A stretch of DNA of 64,000 nt from Spizellomyces punctatus DAOM BR117 (GCF_000182565.1 NW_015971547.1:1-64000); one strand, 5' to 3'; shown: positions 1 through 12,776, counted from the stretch's first letter. Program-made: numbers and translations. Notes: generated by a model not told the origin, from the sequence alone.

Positions 1-2160
1 TTCAGAAATGGACACGGTTGTTCGTGCTTCTCCATTTACCATCATCTTTTCAACAGCGCGATGACGTGCTGACGGCGCATACAGCAGAGTGACGCCGGTG
101 CAAGTCATTACAATGGAAGTGACCTTGGCAAAAGTCTCGTGGATGTAGATAAAAATAAACACCATCGGACACCTGGAGTGCACTTGTCTATTCTATGGCT
201 GAGCTAATCGGCGCATGGATAGACCGCTGAAGGTTGGATCGTATCAGCGCTTGTAGGAGTAACTGGCATGTTACCGTAAAACAGGACATGGTTTTCGGAC
301 ATTTGATAAGCCATTCAACATTTCTCCCCCAAACGAAGCCAATGCCAGCGGCCATCAAGATGGAAGGAAAATGGCACTATTTGTGATTCAATTACAGGGC
401 AAGGGACTCTTTCGGCCTTTGTCTGCTTATGTAAAATTCATTGAGTGAAAGAGCCTAGTTGAGGCGGCCTTTGATTCAACATTGCCCTTGTCGTAAACAA
501 GACCAAGCCTGCAAACGATGGACTCTTCGTCTGCTCATTTTTTAACACCAAATCTGCAGCATGTGCTTGGGAAAGTTGCCTACAGTGTCTGTAGATGGAG
601 AGACGGTTCCCGCTGACTGATGTGGGCAGCTGAAATGGGTAATGAAAAGAAACTCTTGATCACCAGCCTAACATGCAACGTATTCGTCAGGCACTTCAGA
701 AGGCGAGAACAAAAAGTAATCGGTGACCGCCCGTCGCATGATGCAAAAGCGCTAATTATTTATTTCCGTTTGCAGCCCGCAGGCAATGTAAAACCCACTG
801 CTGGTGCGGGCGGGGAACGTTAATGCAGGTCACTGTTGCGATGTGTATACATGCGCAAGGCTACAGCTTGTAAAACTAAGTCTACTATACAAATACATTT
901 ACATATCCTAACCCTAAGAAAGCTCCACCGTTCTCTTCGTTGAATAATTACAACAGGGCGATATTGAGGCCGACGCGAGAGGCCCTTTCGAATTTATATG
1001 ATACCAAGTATTTCTCTGGGAAAAAGGAAAAGTCCAGGGGCCTTTATGGACAACAAAGGCCGGACTACGAGGTGGAAGCGTGATGATGAATTCTGCGAAC
1101 TAGACGATGATGTCCCGAACCATGACTTGGAGTTTGCGCCAGAACGATATATACAGTACTATCAGCAAAACTTATGTAATATCAGGCAAGTCTCCCGATG
1201 CCGAACCGAGAAGAGGACAAAAGCTACACCCTCGCCCCAGTTATATCTATTGGATACTCAAAGCGCAAGAGAGCGTAGTAGCGGCAATCCGATAGCAATC
1301 TATTTGACAAATGTGGGTCGAGGATAGCGCCCACAGCGTATTGAGCCTATTGCTGTGCTGACCAAGGTAATTAGGATTTACAAAAGTCCGATGCGCTGCT
1401 GGATGAATTGATTAACACCGGAAGTACGAGAAGCACGTTCTGCAACTGTAAGCAGTACTATCGAATTAGGCACTTGTGCTATACGTGCTTACCTCCTTGT
1501 GCTCTCTTACCAATAGATGAGATTCGGGCCCTGCGGTCTAATCTTAACTGGTTCAAGTTCTCAACTCGGCACTCAAGGCAAACGGCAGCAGATCCTGCGA
1601 TTACAGTTGACCCATTGTCATACACAACAATCGCTCCCGCTGGCATCCAACCTGGAGCTTGCGTGCTGCCCGCGATTTCATCATTCGATCGTCCATACAT
1701 CCATACCAAAGATGGCACCATTCTTGATATGCATTGAACCATAAATTGGAAATAGACCAGCAGTTATGATAGCCACCGATAATGGTGCTCTGCATAGAAT
1801 AAGAAAGTTAGATGACAGATCCTCATGTACTAAGCCACTCGAAGTGCTTATCAAAGTGTGCTGCACGTCAAAATTCAAGAATTCCACTGACCTTCTTTCG
1901 CCCAACCAATCTGCACATTTCAACACTTTACGCAATGTTTACTGAAACGAATTCCAGACCTGTAAGTATGCATCCGATGAGTTAGGTGGATGGGTGGACA
2001 TATTTCCATGGGCCAGCTGCCATATTCGCTCACACCCGGAATTCTTCTACATATCCAGCATCAGCAAGTCAGAACTTACCATTGGTGTTTCCAACGCTGT
2101 GTCGACAGTACGGCCAAGTTGCTATCTTGTTAACCAGGAGCTAGGACCTGTTCTCCGCAA
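1..2160. other. Gene-free left margin with possible decayed coding traces
   Basis: No gene can be supported here. The longest + open stretch (998-1327) has an acidic, tyrosine-rich middle but no recognisable domain and no splice partners. On the - strand, two overlapping open stretches in different frames (1935-1681 and 1742-1479) read like consecutive pieces of one protein interrupted by a frameshift near 1700-1740, so this may be old coding debris. A telomere-like CCTAACCCTAA string occurs near 908-918 as a single copy, not an array. Confidence 0.4.
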
Positions 2161-4264
2161 ATGCAATCTCCACCCCCCCGTGCCTTGGCTTCTCAAGAGA
2201 GCCCCAGTCTTCAGTGCTTGCCTCCAGAGACCTTGGCCGCAATCGTCCTACCGCGAAGCGATCAGCTATGTCCAGACTTTGCAACTATTGCCCGTGTTCG
2301 CGCCGTTTGTCGTTCACTGAATGAAAAGCTCCCTTTGTCTCTTCTTGTGGGCGCTTTTGTTCGGTGCATTTCCTATGTTATCTCAGATGCTGGTCGTGAG
2401 AAATGGCGTTCGAGCGCTGGCCGTAAAGAGTGGCGCCAGTGGCTGATTTCGCGTGGAATCCCCTTCTCCCAATATGAAGAAGACGTGGACAATGATTCCG
2501 AACCGGAAATATATTACGAGGATTGGCCTGAGTCACCAAGGGACGTTATCGAAGAAAAGTTGCGTTGCGCATTTCGAACCGTTCTGGTAGATATCCTTTT
2601 CGAGCTGCGTAAGGCGGGTCTGTGGCGGATTCAGTCGTGTACATATGGGGGGTTTTCCGTGAATCCAACCTTTACTCTCAGCGCCGGTGCAGAGAGTGGG
2701 TGTCTAGAGCTGGTGAAGGTGCGGAAAATCAATGAATTCGCGCTCATGTTTGCATTTCACCATGAAATTTCGTCATCGCAGAATTTACATCAAGATCTCC
2801 TCGATCTCGGCTGCTTTTCCATATATTCGCGCTATAGTGAGTCAGAGAGTAAGGTTCTCCATCTATTAAATGGTCTGTTAAACAATTTATTCACAGATAT
2901 ACGCAGTTACTGTGACTGTTTGAACGCAGCTCTTGGAGCAGGGCATATGGAAATAGCAGAATATTTCTTTCAGCACGTGCAGGAAAACTCTACTCGTACG
3001 AAGCGTGAGGATTTTATGTTTTTAAGGACAACTACTGTGCGGCTATGGAGAACGCTGCCCGGTTAGGCTGGCACGACTTTTTGCGCTTCTGTAGCAAGCA
3101 GGGCTTCTCCCTTGATGTGTGCAAATTCGACAATGACAAGCATGGTGGTGCATTATATGTCGCCGCTGTTACCGGACGCTACGATACTGTAAAATTTATC
3201 TTTGATCAAAACGTATCCGTGGTGGATCCCAATCATGCTTTAGCCGGAGCTGCCGTGGGCCGTTCACTCGAGATTGCGAAATTCGCGATAGAACATGGTG
3301 CTCAGGTTGATAGTTTTCTCGACATTGATCATATGTATTGTCGGTCGCCGTTGCAGCTTGCAGCGCGATATAGCCATATTAGGCTTGTTGAGGCTCTGAT
3401 CGAGAAATGGGGAGCGGACGTGCATCTTGGACCAGGTCCGCCTCTACGTCATATGGAAATGACCAACTGGACGGATCAGGCGCTAGTAGAAGCGGCGATG
3501 CATGGGCATGGGGTGGTTACCACTTACCTGCTGGAGAAGGGTGCCGTAGTCAACCGTTCCTATGCAGGACATGTTGCATTTCATACATTCTCATCTGAAA
3601 GGGAGCCCAAGCTTACGGCTTTGGCAGGGGCGGCGGAAGCTGGGCATACTGATGTTATACGAATACTTCTTGCAGCTGGGGTGCGCGTCGACGAGTATAA
3701 TGAATGGGCGCTTCGTGAAGCTGCGCGGTGCGGTCGGGCTGAAGCAGTTTCTATATTGCTGGATGCTGGCGCAGATGTCGAGCCGACAACAATTCCACAG
3801 CACAAACCGTTGACTCTTGCATGTACCTCAGCGAACATTGAGGTCGTCTGTAGCATCAGACAGCGGGGTGCAAAAGTGACGTATGCAAGTCTTGGGATGG
3901 CGATAAGGGGGGGGAGGGAAGTCGTGGAAGCATTGCTCAACTCTGGTGATCACCCTTTCTTTATGTCTGAATTGTACCGCGAACCTTTGAATGAAGACAT
4001 TAAGCAAGGCCCTATGTTCCTTATTCCGGAAGGGTACCCTCTTCGCAAAGCTGTGTCCAGTCGTCGGCCAGACCTTTTACCGCTCTTGTTGCATAAATAC
4101 AAAGCTGATATCTGTTGGAAGGGCCATCGGCGCTGGGTCTTGCTCTGGAGTTAGCGGCCGTGAATGAGGATGAACCAGTGCATGCAGAAAGCATCAAAAT
4201 TCTTTTAGATACTGGAGTCGATGTCAATAAGAAAACAAAACAAATGACGGCCGCGGAGCTTTAA
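2161..4264 (+). pseudogene. F-box-like/ankyrin-repeat protein, broken by two frameshifts
   Basis: The first frame (ATG 2161) carries an F-box-like start, SLQCLPPETLAAIV, followed by a conserved helical region. Around 3012-3027, at a run of five T, coding moves to the next frame, which opens with DNYCAAMENAARLGWHDF and runs through about seven ankyrin repeats (for example TALAGAAEAGHTDVIRILLA and DQALVEAAMHGHGVVTTYLL). A second one-base loss at about 4108-4124 shifts the frame again. A final repeat (ESIKILLDTGVDVN) then ends at TAA 4262-4264. Both breaks are consistent with single-base deletions, and I see no good GT/AG pair that bridges them. F-box/ankyrin proteins usually act as substrate adaptors of SCF ubiquitin ligases; that role is inferred from the domains. 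Sequencing error at the breaks is the alternative, in which case this is an intact gene of about 700 residues. Confidence 0.75.
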
Positions 4265-7040
4265 GAGGATGACCCTAGATTGGCCCAAAATTTACCAAAG
4301 GACGTACTTGAACAGCTCTGTCAGCAGATTGCAACAACCTCTCCTAGTTCCTGAAAGTGATCATGTGTCTGGACAGGAGAGTTACTCTAGAATTGCACCT
4401 AGTTATATGATAGTACTATGGTAGAGTGATCTACACTATTGAAAGAAGGTAGAAGGATAGAAGGATATTAGTTAACCGAGATCAATGGATCCAGTGCTTC
4501 TACACATTCAAAACTAGATATCTACGGAGGATTGCAACTGATAACAATTATACGCTATCCAATGTTCCAATAAGGATAGAACTCCAGTGTGAGAAGTACA
4601 GAGGGAAAATGATATTGAGGAGACTGCATCAAAATTGTTTGTGATTTTTAACGGGTAGGTTTGTTCGAATCAGCACCGTCTGGGCATTGCTATGTAAGTC
4701 CACCACACCACAAAGAGCTCCAATTTTGGTAGAAACACAAGCTGAGTAAGTTGGAGACTGGTAGTTTTACGATTGCTCTATATGCAATCTTACGTGCAAG
4801 TCCATCTTTCCTTTTATGCCAGTGAGTTCATGCTGCACCCAGTCGATTAGACCGAAACGCTGGATGGAACCTCTCAACTAGCATTGAGGTTCTGTCGACC
4901 TCGCTAAAGGTCAAGATGCCCCGGTACCCAACAGAGTTCCTTTTCATTCTTTGGGTTACATCATGGGTACTGCATGTAAGCTGCTAGCTGAACAATGTAT
5001 ATGCAAAGACAGCTTTGACATTGTCAGTCACCAGCTTATGCCATTTTACATACCATGCTCCATGTCCGATGATGAGCAGGCTACCAGCCGATCTCAGGTC
5101 GTGGACATGCAGGACGTGCGACCGCCTATTTATGTAATTTCCTATTTTTCAATTCTAATTGCTAAAGTGTTCCCCATGAAGCCGGCGGCCCGTAAGCCTT
5201 GATGGATTCAGTTCTAAAGACTCCAGCGGAGATTACCGCTTTTCGGAAGCCCCACAATGCCTCTTGCAATTTCAAAGTCGGCATGGAATCTGGGTTCTTA
5301 TGATTTTCTCTGGAGGCTTTGAACAGTTTTGTCATGGACATTCTGTTCTGTGATCTCTTATTTGATATCTGGGTAACAAACGATCCCACCCTCTCGTTTG
5401 CATCGGCATTCAATGCCACCGCGCTGGTTACCGATGAGCTTGGGACATAACCTCCAATTCATCTTGCTTTTTAACTGCCCAGCGTCTCTTCCTATATATC
5501 CATCCTTCCTTCTCCAAATGCCTAACCCTAACCATGCCGTCGACAAACCATTGTTCTCCGAATACGTCTCGAGCTTGCTCCGATAATCAAGCTGCTGAAT
5601 GCTGAGTTGGTTCATCAAATTGTACTGCAGCCCATGGTTGTCCCTGTTTCCGTACTAATAGCTTCACTTTAAAAAAGTATGCGCATTTCGGAACCATGTA
5701 TGCGAAAAACAGAAGGCGTATCCTCCGTGCCAACTACCAAGTTTCCAATTGCTAGAAAGAGGTCCAGTTCGGAGTAAGGTCCGTGCGCACTTTGGCCTCT
5801 TCGCACGGTGGCACAAGGCAACTTCCAGCTGCAATTCTTACTGCTTCAATATCATATCGCCAAAGTTGTTCTTCAACCGAGAACTATCATCCCCTTTGAC
5901 TGTTGGCGATTGTTTAGCGAGAAGCATAAGAGTGGTTATTTTCCCACCAATCACTATTCATTCTTATTATGCTTCCGATCTATTATGTTCGAAATGGCTC
6001 TCTTCACCTCGCTGATGATTTTGTTACCACGGAAGTCGCCTTGGGCGGCACTGAAGCTTCCAGTACTAAACTGATTTGAACCCCAAACCTGGAAGCACCG
6101 TCCACGGGACGGGACGTATATGATGTTATGTAAGTTGCCTGAAATGGCATCTACTGCTGTCAAAGTTATACATACATAATAGGTCAGTCCTACGTCCAAC
6201 GCGGAATCGGGAATTAGCATGCGGACTTTAACAATCGGACGATGCGCCCCACTCTCTCGCTGGGTGTGCTTTTCCAGCTCCTCCGGAACCGTGACTAGAC
6301 CTGTTCTGACCTCGTAGCAGTATCACGCTGATTGTAAACTGAGTCTTCTGGCCAGACAGTCTCCTCTCACCTCAGAACATTACCAATATCCGGAATGGAC
6401 TTCTGCAGACTTATTTATGCTGATGCAGCATCGTCTTAGCAACATGAAGAGTGTATCGTTGGATTCCACGCCCAACACCATTGCGAAGACTCGGAGACTT
6501 TACGAGATAGCATTCACGGTCCAAGCGAAATTGATAAGAGCATCTTTGACAGTCAACCCTGCTTTGATTGGCTTCAGGTGGTGCAGCCGGCCCGTTCTCC
6601 AACACGTTTCTTTATGCAATGTCATTCCAGAAAAGCCAATGAGCATTCTTAGGGCTTTATCTTCCTGGGTTTGTGCGGCTACAACAAGCTCCCGCATTCA
6701 AAACCATACTTTGGTGAAAATGCGCGGGAGTCTAAGTGGCAGCTGCAGACGTTCCTTGGGTTGATGCTTCTTATAGCCTGTATCTCTTTCTATCTTTAGA
6801 AAATGATTTTTGGTTTCCGCTTTATCCTCTTCGACGCAGGAGGCGTGACATTTATCCTTCTGATTCTACATGAAGACCCCGTCAAAATCCGTATTTTAAT
6901 TGCTCAACTTTTACGTCTGTAACTACTGCCGATTGGTACTAGCCCCCATTTATGCCCGCTAAGAATTAATCCAAAATGTTTTTTGCCCCTTCACCTGCCC
7001 TGCTCACCGATGCGTCCCCACAACTTCTTGAGTACGTCGT
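4265..7040. other. Intergenic, 2.8 kb, no supportable gene
   Basis: Only short open stretches without domains or convincing splice structure are present. The one at 6417-6764 (+) is mirrored by an equally open antisense frame, so neither is favoured. A second telomere-like string, CCTAACCCTAACC, occurs near 5521-5533. The region separates two F-box/ankyrin relics in opposite orientation. Confidence 0.5.
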
Positions 7041-8870
7041 CTAGTAATCATTCCCCACCAAAAGCTCGGACGATGTCATTTGCAACCCTTTGGCAACCGG
7101 TCCCTCCTTTGCCAGATTGCCGTGGCATGTATCCAGGACCAACGCCAGAATGTCCGCCCAGGCGGAATGGACTGCATGCCACAGCCCCGACGTTGTTTTG
7201 CGAAAAATGGACGGGATGGTTTGCTGCGACGGCATCAGGAGCGATCCGTCGCAAAACTGGAACGGACGATCAGAACCTTCCAGCAATGCTTCCACTGCCG
7301 GTGTTCCGTGTGATTTGGCTTCTTGAAGTGCTTCAAAGGCAAGGGTTTTCCAATGTCTCATCAGACGGATCGCTTCGGGGTTACTCGAAGAGCATGCCAA
7401 GTGGATGGCTGTCTGCTCTGGACGAATAGTCAGGCTCAGAATTATGAATGCACCAGCGGCGAGCAGGATGTGCATAACCTCCATGTGTCCACCTTTTCCG
7501 GCCCCTGAGATGGCAGGTTCTTCTTCGCTCGCGAGCGCAGAGTATCCTTCGCACGAACCGTCGACATTGGCACCTATTTCAAGAAAGTAACTCTCGATTG
7601 CTGCCTGCCCATGCAAAGCTGCTTCAACTAAAGAAGAATCGCATATAAGCGGGAGATGTACAAGACTTTTATAGAGGATTGTACTCTGTTACCTAACGCC
7701 TGAAGAAGAAGAAGGGATCCACTTGGGCGCCGACATGCTCCATCGCCAAATCTGCAATCTGGATGGACCTCCCAGGGTACCTCTGTCTAAGCGCATGACA
7801 TGGATTCGAAAACATGTTTTGGTCCTAGATGAAGCGTACCACATCCATGCGCCCGGGCGAGCAGCGGCGTACAAAGGCCCCGTCTTGTCTGTCATCGTGG
7901 CCCACGGGAAATTGAGGGGAAGGTTGAGTCCGCGGCAGAATCCAAGAAATGTATGTCAACTGACATGGGCAGCAATCTGAACAGTTGCACCGAGGTTTGC
8001 GGTCCGTTCGTTGATACCGGCATGAAAACACTACAACTCATGTAATCGAGAAAATAACTGATATTTCCATATGCTTCGCTTCACGACCTTTGTTGAGCGA
8101 GTTGAGGTATTATTCAGAGCCACGTTTCGAAAGGCATTCTTGGGATCAGAAACATCCTTCGAGTGCGTAAGACCATCAATAGACAATTAACTTGTGACCT
8201 TCTCAAAGGGGAAGTAACCAGACCCAGGAGATCCAAATGCAGGTCCTGTGAAGACCCCGCCTGGTCAAATGAAATTCACAGTTCTCGAAGACTGCCCACA
8301 CCCCTTTACCAGCTCTAGGGAAAAGGGAACCGCTTTCATTGCAGGTGACCAAATTTGGCACAGGATATAGGTCACAACCATTTGTGGTGTGAGATGGGAT
8401 TGGGATCTGCCATCACCGAACATATCGTAAGCGACCGAGGAGTTACCGTAGACCGCTACGGATTACACAAATAACCTTTTTTTTCGATAACTTGCGCAGA
8501 CACTCTTCAGGGAAGAGAAGAAATGTGGTCATTTTACAGTTCAAAATCTTCCTCTTCTTGCTCCTCCTCCTCCTTTTCTTCTTGTTGCTGTTCGTCTTCA
8601 GATCTGGAGAGTCGTCCAAATCATATTTTTCACCGCCCTTTTTTGTTTCCGCAACCATTGATGCCATTCATTCCGACCAGCCCAGGAGGTAACATAAGCA
8701 ATATGCTGGACAAACGTCCAAGCCAGCGGTGACAGAGCAGCCTTTGCACGCAGATCACAACATATCACTCGAAGACTGCCAACCACGCTGACATCAGGAT
8801 GCAGTTGGTAGCTTCAAATCTCGGGAGGGAAGGACTGAAGGCTCGAGGATCTTTAAGCATGGACTTAAAA
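7041..8870 (-). pseudogene. Degenerate F-box/ankyrin paralogue, inverted
   Basis: Read from high to low coordinates, the pieces follow the same order as the + copy at 2161-4264 but in shifting frames and with stops. An F-box-like SLQSFPPEI is followed directly by a TGA (about 8820-8850). Next comes GRNEWHQWL, matching GRKEWRQWL of the other copy, then an acidic low-complexity stretch. Ankyrin pieces follow: GPLYAAARPGRMDVVRFI (then a stop), GRSIQIADLAMEHVGAQVD, and finally a 191-codon open piece (7616-7041) with EEPAISGAGKGGHMEVMHIL and PAVEALLEGSDRPF. The matched motif order shows common descent. The breaks are too many to be sequencing error, so this copy is dead. Confidence 0.8.
8548..8600. 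repeat. CTT/CTC-rich low-complexity tract
   Basis: This is an almost pure pyrimidine tract of CTT, CTC and CCT triplets. On the - strand one frame reads as a Glu/Gln-rich acidic run (EEKEEEEQEEEDFEL). It lies where the intact paralogue has its own acidic segment (EEDVDNDSEPE), so it is best read as an expanded acidic linker inside the dead F-box/ankyrin gene. Confidence 0.7.
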
Positions 8871-11824
8871 GTGGCCGAGACAGGGTCATTGCTTTGCAAG
8901 CGATAGGAAAGAGGCTCGGAATTTTCCCCATTTCCGTACTAACAGGAAATCTCATCATATTATGATGAAGGGTTAGGAATAGGTTTAATCCTTGCTGTGC
9001 TGCGTTCATGGAATAAAGGTTCTCGGATTCCGAGGCTTTCAGTGGCGTGCTCAGAGAATAGATGTTCCAGGATTCTGGGGCCCGGGATTCCATGGCCGTT
9101 TCTGACCAGGGCGAGCATTTCTGGAAATTCGACGGTTCCCAGTGAGGTTCGCTGAGATGATGCGGTCAATATTTGACCAGGGAGATGACGGACGCGCGAT
9201 TCGGCTGCCTGCCTAATTCTATTTGCGAAATGGGACACCTCTCCAGGTAGGGGCAGATTGGTTGAAGATTCGTGAGATCAATGGGGAAGGAATGATCAGC
9301 ATCTTTCAATAAAAAAAAGCAATTGGCCCTGCAACCGGATACCGTTCAATCAGGGAGAAAAGACAACGGCGACAAATAGGGTTAGAAAGACTATGGCATT
9401 CCGTGCTGAACTTTCCAAACAACAATGCCACTGTGCACCTGCAGTTTGTTGCGGGTCCTGGACACCCAATCTTGCTGTTAATTACTGCTTACGCTTGCGA
9501 TGGGCTGGACCAGCTTGTCGGCGACAAAGTACCTCTCCTCAAATCCAACGGCCCCGTAGGATTTTGGTTTGGGTTATTGGGCAATTTCCGAAATGAGAAG
9601 AGTTCCGCGGCCGAGTGAAGACTGGGACAAACTCATCCGCAACGAGGAAGTCACTAGCCAGATCATCTGGTGTCGCGCAATATTCATTGTCCGTTGGCAG
9701 ATAGCAGATCCTCATCATCCTTCCACAAGCCTTTGGTAAACCGCTGATGTAGACCCAGGGGCTCGACGCCGTAGCGGAAAAGTACTTGGTTTTGTAAAGA
9801 GCCGCAAGAGCCTCCCGTGTTGGTCACAAGAATCTCCTGTCATAACATTTCAAACCTGAGAATGAGGCTGCTTGGATACGGCCTGCCCGCACGGGCGTCG
9901 CTCCGGCGCTGGACGCCCGTTGGATGAAGTCCGATCTTCTAGTTTCGAGATGAGGAGCTTGTTTTTCCTTGCTGAGTGGGCCAGTAGCGTCTGGAATGGA
10001 GTATTACCCGAGGCTATGTAATCCAGATCAGCACGATCATTAATAATTGGACACAGTGACAGTAGGAAAGAGGACTTGCGGTGACAGCATTGCGAGAACC
10101 CTGGGTAAGACCCTGGGTAACCACTCATTCACATACAGCGGAGCCTGGGGTTTCCCAAATCCGCGCTCAGCATCAAGTGCTACGAGCAGAAAAGTGTTGA
10201 GATTGGATATCGCGAGCATGGCGACTAAACGTTGTAAATCTGGCTACCTGAATATCCGTGTAATGATCGAGGTCCAGATGTGAAGTAACCATTTCGTCAA
10301 TTAGCCAATTGCACTTTGCTCCATTTCCCACCGTACTTTGTAGGACGGTGACGAAAGGATCCCCGCAATGTTGCTATCCATACCTCCATCAATCATTCGA
10401 CGGTAAAGCTTCTTCAAGCGACAGTCTGCTCTGCGCATAACCAGGTCGTCTGTATAATAGCTTTCGCTTTCGTCTAGGGTAGACTCTTTGCATCTTCAAA
10501 GAGCAACCAGGAAAGATCTGTTCATGAACTTATTTGAGGGCGGAGTGAGGGCATCTAAAACTCCCTTGATCCTCCCGCTGTTACATCCAACGGTGGGTTT
10601 GGACTAAGGGTTGACACCAAGGGGAAGGGCCTGAATGCTGGGAGAACGCTGGCAGGAAGGACAGCAGACGACGCTACGAGAATTCGGTTTCCAGGGCGAC
10701 TTCTGCAGCGAAAGATTTCCCCTTGAGAATTCCGGAAAAGATTGGCGGGTTCCACAAGCACTACTTTTGAAGCGTCCACCACAAAGTTGCTGTCAACCGT
10801 AACAGCAGTTGGCGAGCCTAAGCGGCTCTCTCGATGACGGCGTATTTTAGAGTTTCAATACACCTTGATAGGATCGGCGTCAAGCTCCTTTCTCAGAGAG
10901 ACGGTGACCTAGGTGACTTGATACCTGTAGGAATCAACTGAATTTTCTGGAGGATAGCGAAAAATCTCGCCAACTTGGAGATGATTGTAAGTACGTCAAG
11001 CATAGGCTACCAATTGGTGACCAAAAAGCATGCTACAATTTGCTGCTTTTCCATAGCGGGCGCATTCATCAACTCTTGACGCATGCATCTCCATTCATAA
11101 TTTCGGTACGGTGCCATGATAGTTGGCGGAAGCTTGACAACGAATTAACAGTTTGGCTCATACTTCCGAGCCTAAGAGCGGTCCAAGCTGCTGTGTGCAC
11201 CGACGTTAGCTAGAGTATATTTATTTTAGGTCTAATGCGATATTGGACGAGATACCAATTAAAATATCCAATTACTTATCTTACACATATTACAACTATA
11301 TCTGCTCACTCAAGTTGTAGGTGAATATCCTTCAACCTTTCCTCCTCGCGCCCAGCAAGCACTCGGATAATGGCAGCCTCGTCTCAGGATATCTATGTAA
11401 CATACTGCGCTCACGATACGTCCCATTACCCCCACAACCTGCACGACCATAATAAGCTCGCATATTCAGAGCCGCCCATCTCACTGACCTCCACGCAACA
11501 CTGTATTAACTGAGCCAGCCGACCTCGGTGAATGCCATGCAGATGGTTTGTGTTCTTGCAATAGTTGCCCGCTTTGGAACGGTTGAATGAAGTGTACCGT
11601 TCTGCAGGGCGGAATCCTGCCCACCGGGTGTCGACGCCCAAGTAGTAGAGGGTTTGGTAGATTACTTCGTTTAGGATTACTAGCTGTAGTACGTGCTGGT
11701 GTCATAACGCTACAGGCTATCCTAGACTAACTAATAGCACGACCTGTGATAATGTGATAAGATTGCCCTCAGCGGACTGGGTAATGTAATATAAGAAACA
11801 TCCGTAAAGTCAAACTGTCTAATC
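8871..11824. other. Gene-free stretch with several decayed coding fragments
   Basis: No intact gene is visible. On the - strand, 10128-9850 contains an ankyrin-like DYIASGNTPFQTLLAHSARK. Immediately beyond it, about 9790-9539 is open for roughly 80 codons and protein-like (for example SPWVYISGLPKACGRMM, then a segment ending VADEFVPVFTRPRN). A further - strand piece at about 10810-10555 includes VDASKVVLVEPANLF. None has a start or a plausible splice context, and neighbouring frames contain stops. The simplest reading is remnants of one or more genes. Two more TTAGG-like strings lie near 8972 and 9379. Confidence 0.45.
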
Positions 11825-12776
11825 CTAATTCTCCATCTTGCGGAAAACAAGAATAAAGTTGTTAGCAGGCATATCTTTGATTTCCTGCAATGACAACCCA
11901 AACTTTGCAAACTGGTCGGCGACGTCGGCGATGTCGCGAAGTCCCCAGTCAGCATTTCTGAGGCGCAACTTTTGGTCGAACTAAGGTTATCCGTTTTAGT
12001 TTCCTACCGAAAGACAAATGAATCACTAGGAAAAGCGTGCTACCTCTTCATTGCTTGGAGTCGTGAACTTGCCATCGCGTTTGAACGGGCCGTATATTAT
12101 GAACAGACCCTGCTCGTTTGGCAGCAAGGTTGGTATGTTTTTTGCCACTGCCAAGGTAACATCCCACGGAGCAATGTGGAGCACGTTGCCCATGTACACC
12201 ATATCGAAAGCCCCTTCTTGGGCTACGAGAGAGCGTGCTTGGGACCAGTGTTCATCTTGCATCGCGTTCAATAAAAGTGGCGGAGCAACGTTCGCAAAAT
12301 CCTTAACGTAGCTCCTTATCGATGCCAAAAGAGAAGGATCGTCGATCTCGGAGGGTTGAAAATGGACAGAAGGGTAGGCTTGTGCCCAATGAACGACGTG
12401 TTGTCCTGATCCCGATGCGAGCTCTAGGACTAAGAACGCCAGATCGGGCTTCATGTTACGACCCACGAAGGCAACACATGTGCAGATGCAAAAACATACC
12501 TCGCGTGGCCCGCTGAAGGTACGGAGATATCGTCTCTAGAATAGGGTCCTTGTTTCGTTCGGCGTAAGGGTAAACTATGCGGGGGTTTTCCGGGGTTGCG
12601 TTCACGTTCTCGTACATATTGTGAGCGTGAAGGTTGCTTGCCTTCGTCGAAGTCATGTTGCGTCCTGAACACGAAAACAAAAGGGAGAAAGACGACCTCG
12701 TCAGCTGGCGCGTGTGAATGTTGAAAGCTGCCAGGCGACTTGGGGAGCTACAGAGCCGTCTAGCAATGAAGAGCAT
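11825..12776 (-). CDS. UPF0585/DUF938 SAM-dependent methyltransferase (METTL26-like)
   Basis: Three exons, 12776-12500, 12429-12044 and 11980-11825, join in frame to 272 residues; the introns are 70 and 63 nt. The family signature is complete: YAERNKDPIL near the N-terminus, a SAM-binding loop VLELASGSGQH, GLFIIYGPFKRDGKF, then the join SNEE-FDQKLRLRNADWGLRD and MPANNF at the end. This matches the UPF0585 (DUF938) family, which includes human METTL26; the methyl acceptor is not known to me. The ATG at 12776 gives a basic, Ser/Arg-rich, acid-free leader (MLFIARRLCSSPSRLAAF) that looks like a mitochondrial presequence. An internal ATG at 12656 would give a cytosolic form, so dual localisation by alternative starts is possible (inference). 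Confidence 0.93.

Noticed and set aside
8540-8605. CTT/CTC tract as a stand-alone microsatellite of interest
   Set aside because: It sits where the paralogous gene has an acidic linker, and one frame gives an acidic run, so it is part of the dead ankyrin gene.
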